The translations under genes and the position numbers were made by a program. The notes beneath the pieces are model-generated. The model saw only the letters and a list, made by a program, of their open reading frames with translations. It was not told where the DNA came from and did not search any database. From the NCBI GenBank assembly GCA_027080125.1, contig JALWSW010000134.1, positions 1-5,194 of the forward strand: a DNA stretch of 5,194 nucleotides. The letters run 5' to 3'. This document shows positions 1 through 5,194 of this stretch, in pieces. The stretch's first letter is position 1. Each line of letters starts with the position of its first letter. This DNA is from Campylobacterales bacterium (GTDB lineage: Bacteria > Campylobacterota_A > Desulfurellia > JAADFJ01).

Positions 1-143
1 CAATCTCAAATGTTGAGACTGCCGCGCTCCTTTGGAGATCGCAGTGACAATAAATAAAGTGGCAAGTGACAAGATAAAGAGAGACTGCTTCGTCGCTGCG
101 CTCCTCGCAGTGACAAGAAAATAAGGGTTCTCGCAGTGACAAA
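1..143. repeat. Cluster of short interspersed repeat copies
   Basis: Several degenerate copies of one repeat family lie close together. A fairly complete copy at 81-120 starts gagactgcttcg and ends with the core gcagtgacaa (107-116). A second copy spans 15-57 (core at 41-50), and shorter tails lie at 133-142 and, with one inserted base, at 62-74. Bases 1-7 (caatctc) look like the end of an oppositely oriented copy, giving a head-to-head junction with the copy at 15. I see no reading frame. Repeats of this type (approximately agattgcttcg...ctcctcgcaatgacaa) are known between genes in many unrelated bacterial genomes and their role is not established. The copies are seen directly; the family assignment is from memory. 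Confidence 0.7.
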
Positions 144-151
144 GGAGGAGG

Positions 152-208
152 CCATTGTGAGCGTAAGCCTGTCTGCGTGCAACGCACAGTCAAGCGAAGC
201 AATCTCTC
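152..208. repeat. Inverted copy of the interspersed repeat, with internal hairpin
   Basis: This is the same repeat family on the opposite strand: it begins ccattgtgagcg and ends cgaagcaatctctct, the reverse complement of the ends of the copy at 81-120. Its middle holds a small stem (tgcgt at 174-178, acgca at 182-186, 3-base loop). With the copy at 81-120 it could form a long stem. It directly abuts the large palindrome that begins near 211. Confidence 0.6.
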
Positions 209-420
209 TTTTCCGGCATTATAAAATCTGCGTTTAGAAATCAGAGCAAAAATGCGTTAAGAAAGAATAATGTTTGAACGGAAAACAAGAGGTTGTATAT
301 AATTGCAGACATCTCTTTCTCTATTGGATAATCCCTATATAAATTCACAGATTGTGAGTTTTATTCTTTTAGCATTTTTGCGAATGATTTTAGCAGATTT
401 TATACAGCCTTGATTTTTTG

Positions 421-446
421 GTTCTTTTTTATCAAGAAAAAAGAAC
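421..446. repeat. Perfect 10-bp hairpin, left of the palindrome axis
   Basis: The arm gttctttttt (421-430) is followed by a 6-base loop (atcaag) and its exact complement aaaaaagaac (437-446). It sits just left of the axis of the 211-709 palindrome and is the mirror counterpart of the hairpin at 474-501. The T-rich arm could also act as a weak terminator, but no gene ends nearby. Confidence 0.7.
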
Positions 447-473
447 AAAGGTAAATATCTTTCTTTTTCCCCT

Positions 474-501
474 CTTACTTTTTGAATGACCAAAAAGTAA
501 G
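474..501. repeat. Perfect 11-bp hairpin, right of the palindrome axis
   Basis: The arm cttactttttg (474-484) pairs exactly with caaaaagtaag (491-501) across a 6-base loop (aatgac). Together with 421-446 it makes a double-hairpin core. Similar paired hairpins of this composition recur between genes in other bacterial genomes, to my recollection. Confidence 0.7.
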
Positions 502-570
502 CAAAAAGTCACCGCTGTGGGAAATTTGCTAAAATATCACCCTATTATGCTGAAAAAATAAAACTCGCAG

Positions 571-600
571 TTTATCTGATTGCAATGGCAGTCAGATAAA
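571..600. repeat. 13-bp hairpin in the right arm of the palindrome
   Basis: The arm tttatctgattgc (571-583) pairs with gcagtcagataaa (588-600) through one T-G wobble, around a 4-base loop (aatg). It has no obvious partner in the left arm of the large palindrome, so it may be a later or independently decayed structure. Its role is unknown. Confidence 0.6.
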
Positions 601-709
601 TGTAACTCATCTCTGAAATTATGGTTTTTTCTTATTTCTTGCTCAAACATTATTTTTTCTTAACGCATAATAGGATAATATTTCTTAACGCAAATTTTCC
701 AATGCGGAA

Positions 710-817
710 TAAGAGGAAAACTACTTACCTGCTTAACCATTCACTATTCACTATCCATCAGCTACTAATAAAGCATTTATCTATTTTATTTTCACCGTTT
801 CGGTATAAAATATCCGT
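710..817 (+). promoter_or_regulatory. Upstream region of the macro-domain operon; possible leaderless promoter
   Basis: This AT-rich stretch lies between the large palindrome and the first gene. It holds a short tandem repeat of attcact (739-752). The only promoter-like signal is a -10-like tataaaat at 804-811, ending 6 bases before the ATG at 818. If it is used, transcription would start at or near the start codon and the mRNA would be leaderless, which would fit the absence of a Shine-Dalgarno sequence. No good -35 element is visible at the right distance, so this is weak evidence. Confidence 0.25.
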
Positions 818-1366
818 ATGAAAATTATTTATCTTGGAACTATAATAGAACTTATCCGTGGCGATATCACCAAAATTACCGCAGATGCAATTGTCAATGC
901 CGCCAACAGTTCTCTTGCCGGCGGCGGCGGAGTGGACGGAGCAATCCATAGAGCAGCAGGCAGAGTAATTGCCGAGCAATGCAGAAAAATCGTCAAAAAA
1001 CAGGGAGGCTGCAAAACCGGCGAGGCGGTCTATACCGATGCGGGCAATCTTGATGCAAAATACATTATCCACACCGTAGGACCGATATACAGAGTCGCTG
1101 CCTCAGATGAAACGCAGCTTTCATCAGCATATACAAACAGCCTTATGCTGGCAAAAAAACTCGGGGCAAGAACGATTGCATTTCCATCGATTTCCACCGG
1201 CATCTACCGATTTCCGATAAAAAAAGCCTCATTAATCGCACTAAAGGCAATCAAACGGTTTGTAGAGGAAAACAGGGAAACTTTCAAAAAGATAACCCTG
1301 GTGCTCTTCTCAGAATATGATTTTAATATATACAAAATGGCAGTTGCTACCGTTTTTGATTCCTGA
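818..1366 (+). CDS. Macro-domain protein, ADP-ribose / O-acetyl-ADP-ribose hydrolase (YmdB/MacroD-like)
   Basis: A single-domain macro protein of 182 residues, the usual length for this family. Such enzymes bind ADP-ribose and remove the acetyl group from O-acetyl-ADP-ribose, or ADP-ribose from acidic side chains; they act in the cytoplasm. Visible motifs are GDIT (15-18), NAAN (27-30), the glycine-rich GGGGVDGAIH (35-44) and the second phosphate loop FPSISTGIYRFP (122-133). By comparison with E. coli YmdB, Asn30 and Asp40 correspond to its Asn25 and catalytic Asp35, so the protein should be active. The N-terminus carries about five more residues before the first beta strand than YmdB does. 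No ribosome binding site is clear. It is the first gene of a three-gene overlapping set; its TGA shares one base with the next ATG (TGATG). Family assignment is firm; the cellular substrate is unknown. Confidence 0.93.
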   Translation: MKIIYLGTIIELIRGDITKITADAIVNAANSSLAGGGGVDGAIHRAAGRVIAEQCRKIVKKQGGCKTGEAVYTDAGNLDAKYIIHTVGPIYRVAASDETQLSSAYTNSLMLAKKLGARTIAFPSISTGIYRFPIKKASLIALKAIKRFVEENRETFKKITLVLFSEYDFNIYKMAVATVFDS

Positions 1367-2100
1367 TGTTTATTTTGTCAAAACTTTTTACATCACTGCT
1401 TCTGCCTCCCGGATTATTCGTTATCCTCATATCTGCTTCATTATTTATCAAAAACAGAAAGATTATGAGGAAATATCTGCTGATAATTACGGCTATCATC
1501 TATCTTTTATCAATCAGACCGGTCAAAGAGGCGCTCTTGATACCTCTTGAAAATGCTTATCCTGTTTTGCGAGAATTGCCAAAAAATGCCGGTGCTGCGG
1601 TTGTTTTGGGTGCAGGAAACTACCTTTATCCAAACATAAGTCCTGCCGCTGATTCTGCAAAAAGAACTATAGAGGCAGCAAGAATAAGACGAATGATTGC
1701 TATCCCGTTAATTCTCTCGGGTGGAAAATCTCCTCTGGAAAACTCAGGAACAGATGCGGAATCGATGAAAAAGGTTTTGAATAGTTTGGGAATTAGCGGC
1801 AATATATTTCTTGATACGAAAAGCCTTAACACTTTTGGAAATGCCAAATATACTGCCATTGTTTTAAAAAGACTGAGAATCGACAAACCGGTCATTCTTA
1901 TAACAAGCGCATATCATATGAAGCGGGCGGTTTTAAGCTTCAAAAACAACGGCATAAATGTATATCCGGATCCGGTTGATTTTCATACCGATAGAACCGG
2001 ATATACACTTTTTAGCTTTTTGCCTACTATGAAAGATCTTTCGGATAGTTTTAGGGCGCTTCATGAATATATCGGGATTATCTACTACCATCTGCTGTGA
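1366..2100 (+). CDS. DUF218 membrane protein, ElyC/YdcF family
   Basis: A 244-residue inner-membrane protein. Two hydrophobic segments lie near the N-terminus (about 9-28 and 36-53), separated by a short basic loop, as in ElyC, followed by a soluble DUF218 domain (about 75-235). Family motifs are visible: AAVVLGAG (77-84), LILSGGKSP (115-123), the S-x-NT-x-x-NA pattern (SLNTFGNA, 153-160) and ITSAYHMKRAVL (179-190), followed by the PDPVDF turn (201-206). In E. coli, ElyC affects envelope integrity and the use of the lipid carrier for glycan synthesis; the biochemical activity of DUF218 proteins is poorly defined. The domain would face the periplasm if it follows ElyC topology. The ATG overlaps the stop of the macro-domain gene by one base and the 3' end overlaps the transporter gene by four, so translation is probably coupled. 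No ribosome binding site stands out. Confidence 0.88.
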   Translation: MFILSKLFTSLLLPPGLFVILISASLFIKNRKIMRKYLLIITAIIYLLSIRPVKEALLIPLENAYPVLRELPKNAGAAVVLGAGNYLYPNISPAADSAKRTIEAARIRRMIAIPLILSGGKSPLENSGTDAESMKKVLNSLGISGNIFLDTKSLNTFGNAKYTAIVLKRLRIDKPVILITSAYHMKRAVLSFKNNGINVYPDPVDFHTDRTGYTLFSFLPTMKDLSDSFRALHEYIGIIYYHLL

Positions 2101-2987
2101 ATAGCAGGAAAGGCTATCTATACTTAGCTTCAAGCATAATTACCGCAAGTCTGATGTATATAATGACAAGACTTATCATAAGTTCTGTCAATGTTTACTC
2201 CGTTATGTCTATCTATTTTTCTGCGGCTTTTTCCTTTGGCGTGTTATCATCAAAAATTTTTATAAAAACAGACCTGATAAACGAGTTAAAAAATCATGCA
2301 TTATTGATACTTGTTGTATCAGCATTAACGATAATCGGCGCTTATTTTTGGTTTCTATCCATAGGACGCGCGGGCGCGGCAGCAACATCACTGCTTGCAA
2401 AGCTACAAACAATTTTTACTGTTGCCGCAGGGGTCATTCTGCTAAAAGAGAAATTTGTCAAGTCAGCATGGATTGCCGTGGCAGGAACCGTTGTAGGCGG
2501 AGTCCTTATTGTTTACAAAGGAGGCAGAATAGATTTTCTTGATGCATTCTGGATGAGTATTTTTTCAGCAAGTTATGCTTTGCAATCGTATCTGGTAAGA
2601 AAATACGCCAGTTCGATCGATATGATTGCTTTTACCGTGTGGCGTTCTTTCTTTATAGCTTTCTTTTTTATTATTCTTGCTCAAGCAAAAGGCAATCTCG
2701 TCTTGCCTCAAATGGGTGATTTTGCAATTTTGTCTGTAGCGGGAATCTTGGGCGCTTATCTGTCAAAAGGGCTGCAATATATGTCGTTTCGATATCTTCC
2801 AATCTCGACGGTTTCAGTTTTGACGAATACTGAATCGATTTTAACTCTTATTCTTGCAGCGGCTTTTCTCCGAGAGCAGTTTAGTTTGATAAACATTTTC
2901 GGAGCATCGCTGGTTATTGCAGGTTCGGCATCGCTTATATATATAAAAACAGTTCGAAAAAAGCTGATTGGCAATGGTTTGCTTTAA
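2097..2987 (+). CDS. EamA / drug-metabolite transporter (DMT) family permease
   Basis: A 296-residue integral membrane protein with about ten hydrophobic segments arranged as two EamA repeats (roughly 7-141 and 147-284). Each repeat ends with the typical short helix pattern: LLAKLQTIFTVAAGVILLKE (99-118) and TNTESILTLILAAAFLRE (243-260), each followed by a final helix. A basic tail (KTVRKK) suggests a cytoplasmic C-terminus. DMT exporters move metabolites, amino acids or drugs; the substrate cannot be told from sequence. The start is GTG at 2097 within GTGA, which overlaps the TGA of the preceding gene by four bases; this is a classic coupling arrangement and the reason for choosing it over the in-frame ATG at 2154, which would remove most of the first helix. 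The last four bases overlap the stop of the convergent gene. Confidence 0.9.
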   Translation: MNSRKGYLYLASSIITASLMYIMTRLIISSVNVYSVMSIYFSAAFSFGVLSSKIFIKTDLINELKNHALLILVVSALTIIGAYFWFLSIGRAGAAATSLLAKLQTIFTVAAGVILLKEKFVKSAWIAVAGTVVGGVLIVYKGGRIDFLDAFWMSIFSASYALQSYLVRKYASSIDMIAFTVWRSFFIAFFFIILAQAKGNLVLPQMGDFAILSVAGILGAYLSKGLQYMSFRYLPISTVSVLTNTESILTLILAAAFLREQFSLINIFGASLVIAGSASLIYIKTVRKKLIGNGLL

Positions 2988-4249
2988 AGTCTTATGCGTT
3001 TTTTTATTGCCTCATATAAGACGGCATTTTTGTGTTTTCTGTATTCGGTAAGGTCTTTTCTGCTGTGTAGGATATGCAGATAATAGAGAGTCGCTATAAA
3101 AATTGTCCCGCCGGCAATGTTTCCAAGGGTTCCGGGAATCCCGAGTTGAACAATCCATTTACTTACATTAAACTGAGCTCCTGCTAATGCTCCTATAAAT
3201 ACCTCTGCGGAGGAAAGCACCACATGGGTAAACGAACCGATGCCTATCATAAAAATGGTTATCCAAATGGCTATAAGCTTTGCCACCCTGTCTTTTACCG
3301 CAAGTACAAGCCAGGTCATCAATGTTATGAGCATACCGGCAAATATTGCGCTTATAAAGGTTTCGATAATAGGACGATGCATCTTATAGTCTGCAAGCTC
3401 TAAAAAATGACCTTTGGCATAAAATCCTATTGAATCAATGCCTCCGACTGCTATCAAGGCAAGAATTATGGCAACGCCGATAAAATTTCCTATGTAGGTT
3501 ATCGTCCATAATCTCAACAGATTTGAGAACTTTCCCGATTTTTCCAGTATGGGAGTAATGGGAACCAGAAAGTTTGCGGTAAAAAGATCGGTGTTTGTTA
3601 ATTTTAGAATAAAAAAGCCGAGCGGAAGGATAACCGAGAATACAATTAATGCAATCTGCTTGTCAGCAATCGCACCTGATGCCGCTGAGGAGGCGAGCGC
3701 TCCGAGTGTAACGCTTATGCCACCTATAATTCCTGAAAAAAGCAACTCAAGCGAAGACCTGGAAAGCCGTTTTTTTCCCTCATCGACCGTTTTCTCAAAA
3801 ACATACAACGGATCTCCTTCTTTGTCCTCGCGACTTTTCATACTATCAAGAATCAAAGAAAACCGTCGTTCATGATATTTTTCATCCTCTAATATCTGAA
3901 GCAGAATCTTTTTCGTTTCCTTATCAGGGGCAAGTTCAGCGTACTTTCGGTAATTTATCACTGTTTCAGCCTCAAGAATCTGATTAAACCGCAAAATATC
4001 CTTGTCGTTCATTAATGTGGAAACCAATCGAATTGCTTCTTTGACTGCAACGCTGTCAAATTCAGGCTTGATGCCTGCGGAAACAAGAATTGTTTCAAGA
4101 AGTTCCGCGTGCAGCTGCTCGGTTTTGGAGATAAATCTAAGCAAAATGGCCAAATCCTGGTCTTCAACTTTAGCGACTTCGTAGTGATATACCCTTTGAG
4201 CTATCTTCTCCTGAGCGTATAGCTCTTTGATAATTTCAATGAACAGCAT
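2984..4249 (-). CDS. Ferritin-like diiron domain fused to a formate/nitrite transporter (FNT) channel
   Basis: A 421-residue two-part membrane protein. Residues 1-140 form a four-helix ferritin/rubrerythrin-like domain with a complete set of candidate diiron ligands: Glu14, Glu44 and His47 (ExxH), Glu95 (or Glu93), and Glu123 and His126 (ExxH). Residues 149-400 are an FNT-family channel of the YfdC-like branch: the entry EKTVDEGKKRLSR (152-164), six membrane segments (about 167-192, 198-219, 246-270, 294-318, 323-353, 367-394), the pore-loop motif DLFTANFLVP (221-230), YIGNFIG (252-258), a central pore His at 342 (SFTHVV), and TLGNIAGG (374-381). FNT proteins form pentameric channels for small monovalent anions or their acids (formate, nitrite, hydrosulfide). 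The analogous known design is MbfA, a ferritin-like domain on a VIT1 iron exporter, but the membrane part here is FNT. Whether the substrate is an anion, or metal or peroxide chemistry gates the channel, is unknown. The ferritin domain begins right at the chosen ATG. Confidence 0.88.
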   Translation of the reverse strand: MLFIEIIKELYAQEKIAQRVYHYEVAKVEDQDLAILLRFISKTEQLHAELLETILVSAGIKPEFDSVAVKEAIRLVSTLMNDKDILRFNQILEAETVINYRKYAELAPDKETKKILLQILEDEKYHERRFSLILDSMKSREDKEGDPLYVFEKTVDEGKKRLSRSSLELLFSGIIGGISVTLGALASSAASGAIADKQIALIVFSVILPLGFFILKLTNTDLFTANFLVPITPILEKSGKFSNLLRLWTITYIGNFIGVAIILALIAVGGIDSIGFYAKGHFLELADYKMHRPIIETFISAIFAGMLITLMTWLVLAVKDRVAKLIAIWITIFMIGIGSFTHVVLSSAEVFIGALAGAQFNVSKWIVQLGIPGTLGNIAGGTIFIATLYYLHILHSRKDLTEYRKHKNAVLYEAIKKRIRL

Positions 4250-4255
4250 ATAGAA

Positions 4256-4283
4256 ACTATAGCAGAAAACTTGTTTTTAACAA
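4256..4283 (-). promoter_or_regulatory. Candidate sigma70-type promoter for the ferritin-FNT gene, likely leaderless
   Basis: Read on the minus strand, TTGTTA (4283-4278) and TATAGT (4261-4256, five of six consensus bases) are 16 bases apart. Only six bases separate the -10 from the ATG at 4249, which would place the transcription start at or next to the start codon. No Shine-Dalgarno sequence is present, consistent with a leaderless message. A small palindrome (cttgtt / aacaag, 4270-4275 and 4279-4284) covers the -35 and could be an operator, though six-base arms can arise by chance. Confidence 0.45.
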
Positions 4284-4312
4284 GATTGCCTATTGCCTTG
4301 CCAAAAATCTAT

Positions 4313-4340
4313 TTAAAAAACGCAAAATGAGGGTCATTTT
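4313..4340 (-). terminator. Weak candidate terminator downstream of mqnC
   Basis: On the minus strand, the stem AAAATGA / TCATTTT (4340-4334 and 4330-4324, 3-base loop CCC) is followed by GCG and a run of six T (4320-4315). It lies about 100 bases after the mqnC stop and before the next promoter, a sensible place for a terminator. The stem is AT-rich and short, so strength is doubtful. Confidence 0.3.
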
Positions 4341-4372
4341 TTAATGCCAAAAATTTTTGTTTGCGGTTTTTT
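4315..4372. repeat. Nested inverted repeat between mqnC and the ferritin-FNT gene
   Basis: The outer arms aaaaaacgcaaa (4315-4326) and tttgcggtttttt (4360-4372) are complementary apart from one bulged G. Inside lies the 7-bp hairpin at 4324-4340, which shares bases with the left outer arm, so the two folds are alternatives rather than simultaneous. The outer stem would end in a T run on either strand, suggesting bidirectional termination or a decayed repeat element. Confidence 0.45.
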
Positions 4373-4440
4373 GGTTATGTTTCTTGCTACTGCCAGAAAA
4401 TGTTTTTCTTTTGATGCTGCGAACATCATCCCTTTTTGCT

Positions 4441-5194
4441 TTATTTAAACTGATACAACGGATTGCGTCTTACAGGGGTAAAGCCGGCGTCTTTAATCAG
4501 CCGTTCTATTTCTTTTATACTTGCAATTTTTCTATGTCCGGCAAGCCGCATAACATTTTCCTCAACAAGCATACTGCCCAGATCGTCGGCTCCGAAATAT
4601 AGAGCAAGCTGACCGATATGTTTTCCCTGTGATGACCAGGAAGCCTGTATATGATCGAAATTATCAAGAACGATTCTTGAAATCGCAACAATTTTCAGAT
4701 AATTGGCAGCAGTCACATCCTTTTTATGGCTATATAATGCGGTGTTCTCAGGTTTAAAATCCCAACTTATAAATGCGGTAAATCCGCCTGTTTCATCCTG
4801 AATTGCTCTTAATCTCAACAGATGATTAATTATATCCTCATGCGTTTCTATATGACCAAACATCATTGTGGCTGTGGTTCTGTAGCCCAGTTTGTGAGCA
4901 ATTTTCATAATCTCAAGCCATCTGTCGGAGCTTATTTTCAGTGGAGCAATCTTTTTTCTGACATTTTCGGTCAATATTTCAGCTCCACCTCCCGGAATTG
5001 TTCTTAATCCTACCTGCCAAAGATCGCTTAGCACCTCCTCTGCTGTTTTATCGCTTATTTTTCCCATGAGGTCAATTTCAGGCGGACTGAATGCATGAAT
5101 AAAAAGCGAAGGAAAATTTTTGTTAAGTTGAGATATCATATCAATATAATATTCGTATTTAATCTTTTTGTTTAAGCCTCCCTGAATAAGAAGC
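4441..5194 (-). CDS. mqnC: Cyclic dehypoxanthine futalosine synthase, MqnC (radical SAM), C-terminal part
   Basis: This gene runs off the right edge: the frame stays open past the internal ATG at 5139 to the last base, and the added residues (LLIQGGLN at the start) match the family. The 250 visible residues are about two thirds of a usual MqnC of roughly 350-370; the missing N-terminus would hold the CxxxCxxC iron-sulfur motif. MqnC closes the ring of dehypoxanthine futalosine in futalosine-pathway menaquinone synthesis, in the cytoplasm. Motifs by visible residue number: QGGLN (4-8), FSPPEI (35-40), PGGGAEI (67-73), TTATMMFGHIET (106-117), QDETGGFTAFI (132-142), QASW (183-186) and FGADDLG (200-206) with EEN at 211-213. 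The MMFGH and QASW forms favour MqnC over its paralogue MqnE. No other mqn gene is in view. The next gene on this strand begins 191 bases downstream. Confidence 0.9.
   Translation of the reverse strand, partial: LLIQGGLNKKIKYEYYIDMISQLNKNFPSLFIHAFSPPEIDLMGKISDKTAEEVLSDLWQVGLRTIPGGGAEILTENVRKKIAPLKISSDRWLEIMKIAHKLGYRTTATMMFGHIETHEDIINHLLRLRAIQDETGGFTAFISWDFKPENTALYSHKKDVTAANYLKIVAISRIVLDNFDHIQASWSSQGKHIGQLALYFGADDLGSMLVEENVMRLAGHRKIASIKEIERLIKDAGFTPVRRNPLYQFK

Larger units (their letters stand above)
211..709. repeat. Large (~500 bp) imperfect palindrome, non-coding
   Basis: The left half and the reverse complement of the right half align along most of their length, with the symmetry axis near 460. 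Base 354-420 aligns without gaps to the reverse complement of 501-567, with 49 of 67 columns identical by hand count. Base 246-279 aligns to the reverse complement of 641-674 (28 of 34), and 253-278 against 642-667 is 24 of 26. The outer ends match as well: ttccggcatt at 211-220 against aatgcggaa at 701-709. Weaker similarity continues between these blocks, for example 297-313 against 608-624. No protein is encoded. It could be a non-autonomous palindromic mobile element (MITE-like) or an old inverted duplication. I found no convincing target-site duplication, so mobility is only inferred. Confidence 0.7.

Noticed and set aside
1..208. CRISPR array
   Set aside because: The copies differ in length and spacing, occur in both orientations, and lack regular unique spacers; no cas gene is present.
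211..709. Insertion sequence or a structured RNA gene such as a riboswitch
   Set aside because: No transposase fragment, no target-site duplication and no recognisable tRNA, rRNA or riboswitch core was found; the mirror symmetry explains the region better.
621..821. Open frame of 66 residues on the plus strand ahead of the macro-domain gene
   Set aside because: It lies mostly inside the right arm of the large palindrome, has low-complexity AT-driven composition, no recognisable domain, and overlaps the better-supported gene start.
758..1072. Open frame of 104 residues on the minus strand
   Set aside because: It is antisense to the macro-domain coding sequence, whose motifs are unmistakable; the minus-strand product resembles no family.
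3549..3875. Open frame of 108 residues on the plus strand
   Set aside because: It is a shadow of the ferritin-FNT gene, crossing the conserved channel region on the other strand.
2984..4249. Reading the fusion as an MbfA-type ferritin-VIT1 iron exporter
   Set aside because: The membrane part shows FNT hallmarks (DLFTANFLVP, YIGNFIG, central His342, TLGNIAGG) rather than VIT1 motifs.
4441..5194. Assignment as MqnE (aminofutalosine synthase)
   Set aside because: The SPPEI, ATMMFGH and QASW forms fit MqnC better than MqnE, although the two are paralogues and the N-terminal half is not visible.

Overview
The window reads as part of a bacterial chromosome from an AT-leaning (roughly 40% GC by eye), probably anaerobic or microaerophilic organism that makes menaquinone by the futalosine route. 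The evidence for that route is a partial mqnC at the right edge. Repeats of the type 'gagactgcttcg...cgcagtgacaa' at the left edge are common between genes in several uncultured-rich phyla (Nitrospirota- and Desulfobacterota-like genomes among them). I cannot place the organism more precisely from the sequence.

Layout. Positions 1-817 hold no credible gene. Bases 1-208 are a cluster of short interspersed repeat copies in both orientations. Bases 211-709 form one very large imperfect palindrome with its axis near 460, with smaller hairpins inside it. Positions 818-2987 carry three plus-strand genes whose ends overlap: a macro-domain ADP-ribose/O-acetyl-ADP-ribose hydrolase, an ElyC/YdcF-type DUF218 membrane protein, and an EamA/DMT-family transporter. 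The overlaps (TGATG, then GTGA) point to one translationally coupled operon. A convergent minus-strand gene at 4249-2984 overlaps the transporter's stop by 4 bases. It encodes an unusual two-part protein: an N-terminal ferritin-like diiron four-helix domain joined to a C-terminal formate/nitrite transporter (FNT) channel. A 191-bp gap with a plausible promoter separates it from mqnC (minus strand), which runs off the right edge.

How the genes may fit together. The plus-strand operon mixes a nucleotide-metabolite hydrolase with two membrane proteins linked to envelope or solute handling, and no shared pathway is evident. The most notable item is the ferritin-like-FNT fusion. It resembles the known membrane ferritin MbfA (ferritin-like domain plus VIT1 iron transporter), but the membrane part here is an FNT channel, so substrate and function are open. 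The large non-coding palindrome is the second notable item.
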